Shown in pieces: positions 8,681-17,047 of a stretch of DNA of 37,072 nucleotides; the stretch's first letter is position 1, and every line of letters starts with the position of its first letter. The stretch is taken from assembly GCA_031555145.1 (NCBI GenBank), contig JAVBUR010000018.1:1-37072 (forward strand), given 5' to 3'. The stretch comes from JAJDIA01 sp031555145 (GTDB lineage Bacteria; Bacteroidota; Bacteroidia; Bacteroidales; Tannerellaceae). The notes beneath the pieces are model-generated. The model worked only from the letters and a program-made list of their open reading frames with translations, made no database searches and was not told the origin of the DNA. Made by a program: the position numbers and the translations under genes.

Positions 8681-8696
8681 TTTGTTTTCACATAAA

Positions 8697-8731
8697 AAGG
8701 GCTGGCTCCTTTCGAGCCGGCTCTTCTTATA
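8697..8731 (+). terminator. Rho-independent terminator
   Basis: GGGCTGGCTC and GAGCCGGCTC form a 10-bp stem with two G-T wobbles around a CTTTC loop, followed by TTCTTAT. It ends the TIM-barrel transcript. Confidence 0.7.
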
Positions 8732-8865
8732 TTGTATAATTCTCTTTGCGCCAATACACTCTCTAGCGGACGGACAGTAGTCAGTATTCTTTTTATTTAG
8801 TTTAAACTCTACCAATGGATGGCCATTTGATCGTGGTATATCTGTATATAATGCTCAGGATAGAT

Positions 8866-10629
8866 ATGAGGGGCAATGTGTTGACTGTTTCTTTATGCCT
8901 TATAGGAGTCTGTGCTCTCTTCTCGTGTACGGAAAGGCATACCCGTGTTGCTGATTTTCAGGAAGTGTCCCGATATATGGATACTTCTCCTGATTCTGCT
9001 TTATTGCTTCTGGAAGCGATTGAAGAACCAGACCGATTGAGCCAGGAGCAGTATGCCATGTATTGCCTGTTGACGACCGAAGCGAAAGATAAGACGTATA
9101 AACCACATCTGTCGGACTCGCTTATTTCCGTAGCAACGCGCTATTTTGATGTGCATAATGACGATGTGGCTAAAGCCAAGTCCTGGTATTACGCCGGACG
9201 CGTAAACCAGGAATTGTTGCAGGCTGAAAAGGCGATTGAATGCTATTTGAAAGCGATTCCGTATGCCGAACTGACTTCCCAATATCGTCTGTTGGCGCTT
9301 ATTTATTCACATACCAGCAACCTATACCGCCAGCAGAAGATGTTTGACAATGCATTGGCCTCCGCCCGGAAATCGTATGACAATTGCCTGTTGACAAAAG
9401 ATACTGTAAGCATAGCCTTTTCCCTGAAAGAAATAGGGGGTGTCTATCTTTTTATGAACCAACGGGATCAGACGCTCGACTATTATTACCAGGCCTTGGC
9501 TTTGGCTAAAGAATACCGGAACGCGGATTTGCAGATGTCTATCCTGAACGACCTGGGATTGGCGTATGAACAAGCCGGGAACTTTGCCGAAGCTTTGCGG
9601 GTGACCTATGAGGCAATGGCTCTGACGGTGGATGATGAGGACCGGTATACGCATTACCTGTCGTTGGGTAACCTCTATTTGCAGATGCATCAGGCCGATT
9701 CGGCCAAATACTACCTTGAAGCGGCTGACCGGAGTTCGAATGCCTATATCAAAGGGGGAGCCAGTTATTATCTGTATCTGTTGTCTAAGGATGAACAGGT
9801 GTATCAGGATGCTTTACGTTATTATGAATATTATCAGGAAAAGAAGAGACAAACCGAGCAGACGGAGCAGAAAGAAGAGATACTTAAGCTCACGCATCAG
9901 TATGAGCAGCGTGAGTTGAAGAAGGAAATGGAATTGCGCACGGTGCGCGAGCGTTTCTTCTATTCTTGTTGTATTTTGTTCCTATTGATTGTGTTGACGG
10001 TTGGCTATTTCCTGTATATGAAATACAGGTGGTCGCGTGAACGATTATTGCGTTTGAAGGAAAAACAAATCCAATATGAAAAGGAATTGCGTTTAATGAG
10101 TGAAGAGCAAATTCGCCATAATAGAGAACAAATTGAGGTGAATCGGCAAAAATTAGTCAATAAGGAAGAAGTGTTACAATCAGTACAAAGGAATTTGTTG
10201 AATTATAATACGAAGTTATTGAAGGCGGAAAATGATTTGATTGCATTGAGACGGGAAGAGTATGCTTTCAGGAATAAACTATTTGAGCAAACGGGAATTA
10301 GCGAACGGATCCGTATAGCCGGGACAGACAGCCGGAAGGTTGATAGTGTATATAAGCCGTTTACCTCCCGTAGTTTTCCCGAACTTATCCGTACGTTGAA
10401 TGAGATTTACAACGGTTTTGCCAATCGGTTGCAGCAGACTTATCCGCAGTTGAAGGAACGTGACCTGGAAATCTGTTATTTGTTGAAAGGAGGGGCTAAA
10501 ACGGGTAATATAGCCGACGTGATCGCAATGACCCCCAATGCTGTTACAAAGAAAAAACGACAGATACTCGACAAAATGGAAATAATCGACGGGAATGCTT
10601 CTCTGGAAGATTTTCTGACCGCCTTTTAA
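8866..10629 (+). CDS. Membrane-spanning TPR regulator with C-terminal HTH
   Basis: This is a Bacteroidales-type regulator of 587 residues. A lipoprotein-like signal ends at Cys21 (CALFSC). TPR repeats occupy about 45-325, with clear pairs such as KAIECYLKAIPYAE, TLDYYYQALALAK and EALRVTYEAMAL. A coiled coil precedes one membrane helix at about 364-385, and a long cytoplasmic coiled coil leads to a LuxR/SpoIIE-like helix-turn-helix at about 525-580 (LKERDLEICYLLKGGAKTGNIAD). The plan suggests a periplasmic sensor linked across the membrane to a DNA-binding domain; ligand and target genes are unknown. The start is uncertain. ATGs at 8815 and 8851 are in frame, and 8866 gives the best signal peptide. 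The small exported protein downstream is a possible target. Confidence 0.82.
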   Translation: MRGNVLTVSLCLIGVCALFSCTERHTRVADFQEVSRYMDTSPDSALLLLEAIEEPDRLSQEQYAMYCLLTTEAKDKTYKPHLSDSLISVATRYFDVHNDDVAKAKSWYYAGRVNQELLQAEKAIECYLKAIPYAELTSQYRLLALIYSHTSNLYRQQKMFDNALASARKSYDNCLLTKDTVSIAFSLKEIGGVYLFMNQRDQTLDYYYQALALAKEYRNADLQMSILNDLGLAYEQAGNFAEALRVTYEAMALTVDDEDRYTHYLSLGNLYLQMHQADSAKYYLEAADRSSNAYIKGGASYYLYLLSKDEQVYQDALRYYEYYQEKKRQTEQTEQKEEILKLTHQYEQRELKKEMELRTVRERFFYSCCILFLLIVLTVGYFLYMKYRWSRERLLRLKEKQIQYEKELRLMSEEQIRHNREQIEVNRQKLVNKEEVLQSVQRNLLNYNTKLLKAENDLIALRREEYAFRNKLFEQTGISERIRIAGTDSRKVDSVYKPFTSRSFPELIRTLNEIYNGFANRLQQTYPQLKERDLEICYLLKGGAKTGNIADVIAMTPNAVTKKKRQILDKMEIIDGNASLEDFLTAF

Positions 10630-10685
10630 GGAAATGGATTGTTTCTATTTTGTAGTGTTTGTGGATATGATTGATAATTAGTGTT

Positions 10686-10725
10686 TTACGATTTACGTAG
10701 ATCGTAAGATGGATTGTTTTTTTTT
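10686..10725 (+). terminator. Possible terminator after the TPR regulator
   Basis: A perfect 7-bp hairpin TTACGAT/ATCGTAA (10686-10707) is followed, after 9 bases, by nine T (10717-10725). The gap between stem and T run is long for a standard terminator, so this is tentative. Confidence 0.35.
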
Positions 10726-10747
10726 AGGCTGCCTGGCCTAAAAGCAC

Positions 10748-10786
10748 TACTTTTGATAAAACAAATTACCATATGTTTTATCAAAA
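10748..10786 (+). promoter_or_regulatory. Promoter overlapping a perfect 13-bp inverted repeat
   Basis: The -7 box TACTTTTG is at 10748-10755. Perfect 13-bp arms TTTTGATAAAACA (10751-10763) and TGTTTTATCAAAA (10774-10786) flank a 10-base spacer, and the left arm includes the end of the -7 box. The palindrome covers the predicted transcription start, as expected for an operator or a 5'-end RNA hairpin. It ends 11 bases before the ATG at 10798. Confidence 0.6.
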
Positions 10787-10797
10787 TAGTTAATGTT

Positions 10798-11190
10798 ATG
10801 AACGCGTTGTTTACAAGAATCAGTACAATTTCTGTGATTTTATTTGTGTGTGTGTGTAATACCTTGGAAGTAAAAGCCGACAAGAGCGACGAATACTTTC
10901 TGCTTGAGGCACGGTTGAGTAAGAAGACTATGCGGTCGTCTGCCCCCCAACAAGGTATCTTGCCCCAGTCGGTCAACCTGAAAGGTGAAGTACTGACGCA
11001 GGGATTTAATCGCCAGTGGGAACGAGTCCCGATGAATGCATATAGTGAAATGAATAAACTCCAGTATTTGGAATATTCAACAGAATCTCGACAAGAAACT
11101 GTACCTATGGACAGTACGATTGGGGAAGTGTATACCAATCGGTTTGCGGCTTTATTGGGGAAGTTCATTAAACTTATTTTTGTTGAATAA
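10798..11190 (+). CDS. Small exported protein of unknown function
   Basis: I do not recognise this protein. From the ATG at 10798 it has 130 residues. The first 27 or so form a signal peptide (hydrophobic core ISVILFVCVCN, possible cleavage after VKA). The mature part is hydrophilic with no clear motif, includes AP-, QG- and Ser-rich stretches, and ends in a hydrophobic FAALLGKFIKLIFVE tail that could be amphipathic. An open frame extends upstream to 10714, but that region holds the promoter and palindrome, so the later ATG is preferred. The gene follows the TPR regulator and has a recognisable promoter, which supports its reality. Base composition is AT-rich. It could instead be a decayed remnant of a longer gene. 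Confidence 0.5.
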   Translation: MNALFTRISTISVILFVCVCNTLEVKADKSDEYFLLEARLSKKTMRSSAPQQGILPQSVNLKGEVLTQGFNRQWERVPMNAYSEMNKLQYLEYSTESRQETVPMDSTIGEVYTNRFAALLGKFIKLIFVE

Positions 11191-11345
11191 ACAAAAGAGA
11201 GAATAGCTTTTCAAACATAGAAATTGTCTGACCTAATTGTTATAAGATAAACGAATTGCCCAGCCTGACTATCGAAGAATGCTAACTATTATTTGGTGAA
11301 TACCTTAAAGACGAATTGTTATTGTGAGTGCAATCTTTTTTGAAT

Positions 11346-11468
11346 AATAAACGACAGGCGGCTGATGGCCAAGACATCACCCTATGAATTCAGCCGCCTG
11401 CGTTTATTAATAGGTAATAAACCTGGTGCCTCGTGGGGTTACCGGGTTTTGTGTTCTTAAACACAAAA
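11346..11468. ncRNA. Candidate structured RNA or compound terminator
   Basis: Three stems follow one another. Stem 1 is AATAAACGACAGGCGGCTG (11346-11364) with CAGCCGCCTGCGTTTATT (11391-11408), pairing fully except for one bulged A. Stem 2 is AAACCTGGT (11419-11427) with ACCGGGTTT, with one wobble. Stem 3 is TTTTGTGTT (11447-11455) with AACACAAAA (11460-11468). The first loop holds a smaller stem, TGATG/CATCA. The structure could be a small RNA on either strand, an attenuator of the glycogen operon, or terminators; I could not match it to a known RNA family. Confidence 0.35.
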
Positions 11469-11557
11469 AAGGGGGATCGTTACAGGCTAACCCGATGAAT
11501 GTCAATTACTCATCCTAACATCTTCTTGCGAGTTTTTCGAATAAATTGCAGCTTGTG

Positions 11558-11589
11558 TTTGCTTTTTCATTATTATTGTAATACATTTG
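11558..11589 (+). promoter_or_regulatory. Consensus Bacteroidales promoter of the glycogen operon
   Basis: TTTG at 11558-11561 and TACATTTG at 11582-11589 are separated by 20 bp, matching the TTTG / 19-21 bp / TAnnTTTG consensus. The predicted leader before the ATG at 11652 is about 55 bases. Confidence 0.75.
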
Positions 11590-11651
11590 TTTTTGATCAA
11601 AAAAAAAGCATTTGGACACGAAATCTATTACTTAAAACCCCATAAAGAAGT

Positions 11652-13586
11652 ATGAGTTATCTGAAATTTGACAAAACGATAATGATAAACCTGGAGGAAT
11701 CTCTCACCCGTGAGATACTTCGTACGAACCGGAAAGGGGCTTACCATTGCACAACCGTTGTGGATTGCAATATCCGCAAGTATCATGGGCTGTTGGTAAT
11801 GCCGGTGCCCGAGCTCGACGATGAGAACCACGTCCTCCTTTCGTCGTTCGACGAAACGGTGATCCAGCACAAGGCTGAGTTCAACCTTGGTTTACATAAA
11901 TATGACGGAAACCACTTCAGCCCGAATGGACATAAGTATATCCGTGAGTATTCTTCGGAAACCGTGCCGCGCACCCTATACCGTGTAGGGGGCGTGATTC
12001 TCTCGAAAGAGAAAGTATTTACTTCGTTCGACAACCGTATCATTATTAAGTATACGCTCGAGGATGCACACTCGGCCACCACATTGCGGTTTCGCCCATT
12101 CCTGGCTTTTCGCAGTGTGAAGGAACTGACTCATCAGAATAATAATGTGAATCAATCGTACACGGCAGTCCCCAATGGTATCAAGACCTGTATGTATGCC
12201 GGTTACCCAGACCTGTACATGCAGTTCAGCAAGAAGGCTAACTTCGTGTTCGATCCCTATTGGTATAATGGCATGGTGTATCCGAAAGAGCAGGAGAGAG
12301 GCTACTATGGAACGGAAGACCTGTATGTGCCGGGCTATTTCGAAGTGCCGATCAAGAAGGGTGAATCGGTTTATTTCTGTGCAGGCGACAGCCAGGTGGT
12401 AACGACTCACCTGAAAGAAATATATGAAGAGGAAGTCAAATCGCGTACTCCGCGAACCAGTTTCTATAACTGCCTGAAAAACTCGGCGCAGCAGTTCTAT
12501 TATCGTCCCAATGAAGAAGATGCTTACCTGCTGGCCGGTTACCCGTGGTTTAAAGTACGTGCGCGCGACCTCTTTATAGCCCTCCCGGGCAGTACGCTCT
12601 CCATCCAGGACCCCGTACGTTTTGAGAAAATCATGCGCACAGCGATGCCGCCGATGCGTGCGTTTATGGAAAGCGGCCAACTGGATGCCGTGATCCGCGA
12701 GATCGATAAGCCCGACGTTCCCCTGTGGGCGATCTGGGCGATCCAGCAATATGCACAGGCACAGGGCATGGAAGCCACACGTGCCCAGTATGGTTCCTTT
12801 GTGGAGGAGATGCTGGATTACATCCTGTCGCAGAAACATCCGGATATGCGGGTGATGGACAATGGCCTGCTGTATGCCGAAGGACGGGATAAAGCAATTA
12901 CCTGGATGAATTCTACGGTAAATGGAAAACCAGTGATTCCACGTACCGGTTATATAGTAGAGTTTAACGCGTTATGGTATAATGCCCTTTGTTTCTTTAA
13001 GGAACTACAGGGTGGCGAATTGACAGAGCGGTTTGAAAAGATTATTCATCTGATTGATAAATCGTTTGTGGAAACGTTTGTAAACGGATATAACTATTTG
13101 TTTGACTCGGTGAGTGGATCTAAAGTGGACTGGAGTGTCCGCCCGAATATGATCTTTGCCGTGTCCTTGTCCTATTCGCCGCTGCCGCGTATGTTGAAAC
13201 GGTCGGTGTTGGATATGGTGACCAAGGAGCTGCTGATTCCGAAAGGGATCCGTTCGCTGAGTCCGAAGAGTGAAGGATACCGGCCTCATTATGCGGGGCC
13301 GCAATACGAACGCGACCTGGCCTACCATCAGGGTGTGGCTTGGCCGTGGTTGCTGGGACCATACCTGGAGGCTTACCTCCGGGTGTTTGGTAAGAGCGGA
13401 GTCTCTTTTGTAGAACGGATGCTGATCAGTATGGAAGAAGAGATGTCATTGCATTGTATCGGAACGATTTCCGAACTGTTTGATGGCAACCCGCCGTTCA
13501 AAGGACGCGGAGCAATCTCTTTCGCCACCAGTGTGGCAGCCATCCTTCGTGTGGTAGAATTGTTGAAGAAGTATAATGCCGAATAA
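11652..13586 (+). CDS. Glycogen debranching enzyme (amylo-alpha-1,6-glucosidase type)
   Basis: This cytoplasmic enzyme hydrolyses alpha-1,6 branches in glycogen. The 644 residues have the two-part plan of the bacterial/archaeal debranching family: a beta-rich N-terminal domain at about 15-270 (TNRKGAYHCTTVVDCNIRKYHGLLV near the start) and an (alpha/alpha)6 catalytic domain at about 275-640 with AGYPWFKVRARDLFIALPG, WMNSTVNGKPVIPRTGYIVEFNALWYNAL and AYHQGVAWPWLLGPYLEAY. These match the GH133-type conserved blocks. No signal peptide is present. It is first in a three-gene operon with a glycosyltransferase (12-bp gap) and a GH57 enzyme, a common Bacteroidales glycogen set. Confidence 0.93.
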   Translation: MSYLKFDKTIMINLEESLTREILRTNRKGAYHCTTVVDCNIRKYHGLLVMPVPELDDENHVLLSSFDETVIQHKAEFNLGLHKYDGNHFSPNGHKYIREYSSETVPRTLYRVGGVILSKEKVFTSFDNRIIIKYTLEDAHSATTLRFRPFLAFRSVKELTHQNNNVNQSYTAVPNGIKTCMYAGYPDLYMQFSKKANFVFDPYWYNGMVYPKEQERGYYGTEDLYVPGYFEVPIKKGESVYFCAGDSQVVTTHLKEIYEEEVKSRTPRTSFYNCLKNSAQQFYYRPNEEDAYLLAGYPWFKVRARDLFIALPGSTLSIQDPVRFEKIMRTAMPPMRAFMESGQLDAVIREIDKPDVPLWAIWAIQQYAQAQGMEATRAQYGSFVEEMLDYILSQKHPDMRVMDNGLLYAEGRDKAITWMNSTVNGKPVIPRTGYIVEFNALWYNALCFFKELQGGELTERFEKIIHLIDKSFVETFVNGYNYLFDSVSGSKVDWSVRPNMIFAVSLSYSPLPRMLKRSVLDMVTKELLIPKGIRSLSPKSEGYRPHYAGPQYERDLAYHQGVAWPWLLGPYLEAYLRVFGKSGVSFVERMLISMEEEMSLHCIGTISELFDGNPPFKGRGAISFATSVAAILRVVELLKKYNAE

Positions 13587-13598
13587 AATAAAGAGACT

Positions 13599-14864
13599 AT
13601 GAAAGCATTAATGTTTGGCTGGGAATTTCCTCCGCATATCTTGGGCGGATTGGGTACAGCCAGTTATGGATTGACACGTGGTATGGCCATGCAGCCTGAT
13701 ATGGACATTACCTTTTGTATTCCGAAGCCCTGGGGCGATGAAGACCAGAGCTTCCTCAAAATTGTGGGGATGTGTAACGTGCCCGTAGTGTGGCGCGATG
13801 TGCAGTGGGATTATGTAAGCGGGCGAATGGCTAAAGTGGGGATGGATCCGCAGAAGTATTATGACTTCCGCGATCATATCTATGCCGATTTCAGTTATCG
13901 TCATGTGAACGACCTGGGGTGTTTCGAATTCTCGGGCCGCTATCCGGATAACCTGTTGGAAGAGATCAACAACTATTCGATTGTGGCAGGTGTGATTGCC
14001 CGTTCGGAAGCGTTCGATATCATCCACGCACACGACTGGCTGACGTACCCCGCAGGTATCCATTGTAAAAGCGTGACCGGCAAACCGCTGGTGATCCACG
14101 TACATGCAACGGACTACGACCGCAGCCGTGGTAATGTGAACCCTGATGTCTATGCCATTGAGAAGAACGGTATGGACAACGCCGACCATATTATGACTGT
14201 GAGTAACCTGACACGGCAGACCGTGATCGAGAAGTATCACCAGGATCCGTCGAAAGTAACCACCGTCCACAATGCAGTAGAACCACTCAGCCCTGAGATT
14301 CTGGCTATTCCGGACAAACGGGGTGTGAAGGATAAGGTAATCACCTTCCTCGGACGTATCACGATGCAGAAAGGCCCCGAATACTTTGTCGAGGCGGCTG
14401 CCAAGGTGCTGGCGCGTGCGCCGCATGCCCGGTTTGTAATGGCTGGTAGCGGTGATATGATGGACGAGATGATCCGTCTGGCCGCCGCCCGTGATATATC
14501 GGACCGCTTCCACTTCACCGGTTTTATGAAAGGAAAACAGGTGTACGAAGTATTGAAGGCCAGCGACGTCTATGTGATGCCTTCCGTATCGGAACCGTTT
14601 GGTATCTCTCCGCTCGAAGCGATGCAGTGTGGGGTGCCTTCGATCATCTCTAAGCAATCGGGTTGCGCTGAAATTCTGGACTATGCCGTCAAGGTAGACT
14701 ACTGGGATATCGAAGCGATGGCTGACCACATGTATTCGATCATTTCCTATCCTGCCATGTACGAATTCCTGAAAGAGGAAGGCAAGAAAGAGGTTGATAA
14801 CATCAAGTGGGAATATGCCGGGCAGAAAGTACGCAAGATTTACGACCAGGTAATCAACAGATAA
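13599..14864 (+). CDS. GT-B glycosyltransferase, glycogen-synthase-like
   Basis: This GT-B-fold retaining glycosyltransferase has 421 residues and probably elongates alpha-glucan. The N-terminal domain starts MKALMFGWEFPPHILGGLG, where the GGLG loop resembles the sugar-nucleotide binding loop of glycogen synthases. DIIHAHDWLTYPAG and VIHVHATDYDRSRG follow. The C-terminal domain has VITFLGRITMQKGPEYFVEAA and the EPFGISPLEAMQCGVPSI E-x7-E motif at about residues 333-341. It sits between the debranching enzyme and the GH57 protein, 12 and 31 bp from its neighbours, so a role in glycogen turnover is likely. The family could be GT4 or GT5-like; sequence reading alone does not separate them. Confidence 0.9.
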   Translation: MKALMFGWEFPPHILGGLGTASYGLTRGMAMQPDMDITFCIPKPWGDEDQSFLKIVGMCNVPVVWRDVQWDYVSGRMAKVGMDPQKYYDFRDHIYADFSYRHVNDLGCFEFSGRYPDNLLEEINNYSIVAGVIARSEAFDIIHAHDWLTYPAGIHCKSVTGKPLVIHVHATDYDRSRGNVNPDVYAIEKNGMDNADHIMTVSNLTRQTVIEKYHQDPSKVTTVHNAVEPLSPEILAIPDKRGVKDKVITFLGRITMQKGPEYFVEAAAKVLARAPHARFVMAGSGDMMDEMIRLAAARDISDRFHFTGFMKGKQVYEVLKASDVYVMPSVSEPFGISPLEAMQCGVPSIISKQSGCAEILDYAVKVDYWDIEAMADHMYSIISYPAMYEFLKEEGKKEVDNIKWEYAGQKVRKIYDQVINR

Positions 14865-14895
14865 TCAACAGAAATAAATAAAAATACATATTATT

Positions 14896-16257
14896 ATGAA
14901 GACGATTTGCTTATACTTCCAGATACATCAGCCGTTCCGTTTGAAGAGATATCGTTTCTTCGATATCGGTAACGACCACTACTATTACGATGATTTCCGG
15001 AATGAGGATATTATGCGTAATATGGCCGAACGCTGTTACCTGCCTGCTAACCGGGCAGTGTTGGAGATGATAAAGTCATCGGGCGGTAAGTTCAAGGTAG
15101 CGTTCTCTATCTCCGGTACTGCATTAGATCAATTTGAAATTTATGCGCCCGAAGTAATCGACAGCTTCAAAGAGTTGTTGGCAACGGGCAACGTGGAGCT
15201 CCTGAGCGAAACCTACGGCCATTCGTTGTCGTCGCTCGGCGATCCCGAAGAGTTCAAGCAGCAGGTAGAACAGCATAAGGAAAAGATACAGTCCATCTTC
15301 GGCGTGAAGCCGAAAGTGTTCCGTAATACCGAACTGATCTATTCTGACGAGATCTCTGAACTGGTGTATGATATGGGCTTCAAGGGGATGTTGACGGAAG
15401 GAGCCAAGCACATACTCGGATGGAAGAGTCCGAACTATATGTACACCTCCTGCATCAACCCGCAATTGAAAATGCTGTTGAAGAACGACAAGTTCAGCGA
15501 GGATATCTCCCAGCGTTTCAACAACTATACCTGGAGCGAATACCCATTGACAGCTGATAAATACATGTCGTGGATCGCCTCCACACCGGAATCCGAACAG
15601 ATCATCAGCCTCTTTATGAACTACGACGTATTGGGTTCGCTGCATCCGGCCGAGAGCGGTATCTTCGACTTCTTCAAGGCACTGCCGCGGTATGCTTCCG
15701 AAAAGGGTATTTCGTTCTCGTTGCCGACGGAAGTATTCAACCTGCTGAAACCGGTGGATTCGATCTCCGTACCTTATCCCATGTCGTGGGTCGACGAAGA
15801 AAAAGATACCAGTTCCTGGCTGGGTAACATCCTTCAGCAGGAGGCGTTCCGCAAGGTGAATGGCATCAGCGAACGTACCCGCCTGTGTGAAGAACGTCGC
15901 CTCAAACAAGACTGGAGTTACCTCCAGAGCAGCGACCACTTCTATTATATGAGCACCAAGCACATGGGGGGGGGCGCATTCAGCCCGTACGACAACCCGT
16001 ATGAAGCATTCAACAACTATATGAATGTGCTGTCCGACTTTATCCTTCGTGTCAATGCTCAGTTCCCCGAAACGATCGAGAATGAAGAATTGAACTCCCT
16101 GCTCACTACGATTCGTAACCAGGGCGAAGAGATACAAACCCTGCAAGCTCAGGTGGATAAATTGTCGAAGCAAGCTGCGAAAAAAGAAGAAGCCCCTAAA
16201 AAGGAAGTCGCCAAGAAGCCTGTTTCTCCTAAACCAGTAGCCAAAAAGAAAGTCTAA
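14896..16257 (+). CDS. GH57 family alpha-glucan-acting enzyme
   Basis: This GH57 enzyme of 453 residues is probably a 4-alpha-glucanotransferase, amylase or branching-type protein. Conserved regions visible in order are HQPFR at residue 11; NVELLSETYGHS; FRNTELIYSDE with the expected catalytic Glu; and FMNYDVLG with the expected catalytic Asp. The body ends near residue 405 (MNVLSDFILRV). A short coiled coil follows (TIRNQGEEIQTLQAQVDKL), then a Lys/Pro/Ala tail (about 426-453). The coding strand carries a run of nine G at 15966-15974 within Met-Gly-Gly-Gly, which could slip. There is no signal peptide, so it acts in the cytoplasm with the two preceding gene products. Strong terminators follow. 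Confidence 0.92.
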   Translation: MKTICLYFQIHQPFRLKRYRFFDIGNDHYYYDDFRNEDIMRNMAERCYLPANRAVLEMIKSSGGKFKVAFSISGTALDQFEIYAPEVIDSFKELLATGNVELLSETYGHSLSSLGDPEEFKQQVEQHKEKIQSIFGVKPKVFRNTELIYSDEISELVYDMGFKGMLTEGAKHILGWKSPNYMYTSCINPQLKMLLKNDKFSEDISQRFNNYTWSEYPLTADKYMSWIASTPESEQIISLFMNYDVLGSLHPAESGIFDFFKALPRYASEKGISFSLPTEVFNLLKPVDSISVPYPMSWVDEEKDTSSWLGNILQQEAFRKVNGISERTRLCEERRLKQDWSYLQSSDHFYYMSTKHMGGGAFSPYDNPYEAFNNYMNVLSDFILRVNAQFPETIENEELNSLLTTIRNQGEEIQTLQAQVDKLSKQAAKKEEAPKKEVAKKPVSPKPVAKKKV

Positions 16258-16288
16258 ACTCCCCTTTTCACCGGAGTTTTCACCATTG

Positions 16289-16335
16289 CGACACGTATGC
16301 CAGTCATTGACCATGCATATGTGTCGTCCTTTTTT
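16289..16335 (+). terminator. Rho-independent terminator of the glycogen operon
   Basis: CGACACGTATGC (16289-16300) pairs with GCATATGTGTCG (16315-16326) with one wobble, followed by TCCTTTTTT. Confidence 0.85.
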
Positions 16336-16378
16336 ATGCAAACTCCCTTGTTTTAGTTTAAATATGTTAAAGATGAGG

Positions 16379-16405
16379 CGGTTGGTCGATCTGACAACCG
16401 TTTTT
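16379..16405 (+). terminator. Second hairpin with T tract before the eCIS
   Basis: CGGTTG (16379-16384) and CAACCG (16395-16400), extended by an inner GTC/GAC pairing, are followed by TTTTT. With the terminator just upstream it insulates the injection-system genes from glycogen-operon transcription. No consensus promoter was found between here and the ATG at 16477; TATTTTTA at 16441 is the nearest -7-like sequence. Confidence 0.65.
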
Positions 16406-16476
16406 GAACGATTTGACCACTGTCGTTAGGCTTGTAGGGGTATTTTTAGCCAGTCTAATTTAACGTATTGTACCTT

Positions 16477-17019
16477 ATGCAAGCACTATCTGATAGCCTT
16501 TGCCATATGGCTACCCTATTGTCTGATCATTTGTCGATCTACTATTCCTCCGTGGAGAAGTTGGTGGAAGTCGGCAGTGCCAAACCACAGCCGGGAACGG
16601 AAGCTCCCAATAAAATCATCCTTACGTTACTTAATATAGAGCGGGAAACGGGAGTAGGTCCAGCCGTATCCATTCGTTCGCAGACTACCGGCAACCTGTC
16701 TAAAACGGCAGCGTCCTGGTATTTCAACCTGTTTTTTGTGATGGCTGCTGTCTTTGAAGGGAAGCGGTATGTGGAGTCGGTGGAGAAACTCGGTACGGCG
16801 ATCGGCTTTTTACAGCAATACAACACCTTAACCTTACCGGATGGGAGTCGGATTGTCGTCGAGCCGGTCACGGTGAATATGCAGGAACTGAACAATATAT
16901 GGAGCATGATGGGCGGCCAGCATTATCCTTCCTTTTTGGGGAAGATCAGGCTGCTGGCTGTTGATGGCGGGCAGATCGATCGAACAGTGCCACGCATCCG
17001 CCAACCAGAGAATCGATAA
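16477..17019 (+). CDS. eCIS DUF4255 protein, Afp16/Pvc16-like tube terminator
   Basis: This is the first gene of the injection system. From the ATG at 16477 it has 180 residues. Its DUF4255 pattern is visible in the segment NKIILTLLNIERETGVGP, the helical AASWYFNLFFVMAAVF, and the C-terminal TVNMQELNNIWSMMGGQHYPSFLGKIRLLAVDG, where the LN-x-IW-x-M-GG-x-YxPS-like block is typical. In Afp and PVC particles the homologue caps the distal end of tube and sheath and helps fix length. An in-frame TTG at 16468 lies just upstream; the ATG is preferred. The next gene starts 28 bases downstream and probably belongs to the same transcript. Confidence 0.9.
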   Translation: MQALSDSLCHMATLLSDHLSIYYSSVEKLVEVGSAKPQPGTEAPNKIILTLLNIERETGVGPAVSIRSQTTGNLSKTAASWYFNLFFVMAAVFEGKRYVESVEKLGTAIGFLQQYNTLTLPDGSRIVVEPVTVNMQELNNIWSMMGGQHYPSFLGKIRLLAVDGGQIDRTVPRIRQPENR

Positions 17020-17047
17020 ATGTGTAACATTATATATACGTATTGCT

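Larger units (their letters stand above)
11191..11651. other. 461-bp intergenic region
   Basis: No convincing gene was found here. Bases 11191-11340 show nothing recognisable. Bases 11346-11468 hold three consecutive inverted repeats, and 11558-11589 is a consensus promoter for the glycogen operon; both are listed separately. The stretch between them, including a GGGGG run at 11471-11475, has no assigned role. Confidence 0.6.

Noticed and set aside
10751..10786. Invertible promoter flanked by recombinase sites
   Set aside because: The arms are only 10 bases apart, too close to enclose a promoter segment, and no invertase gene is nearby.
15124..16341. Long open frame on the minus strand opposite the GH57 gene
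   Set aside because: Its translation is low-complexity and matches no family, and the GH57 frame on the plus strand has clear conserved motifs; similar antisense frames at 13608-14729 and 27943-28995 were rejected for the same reason.
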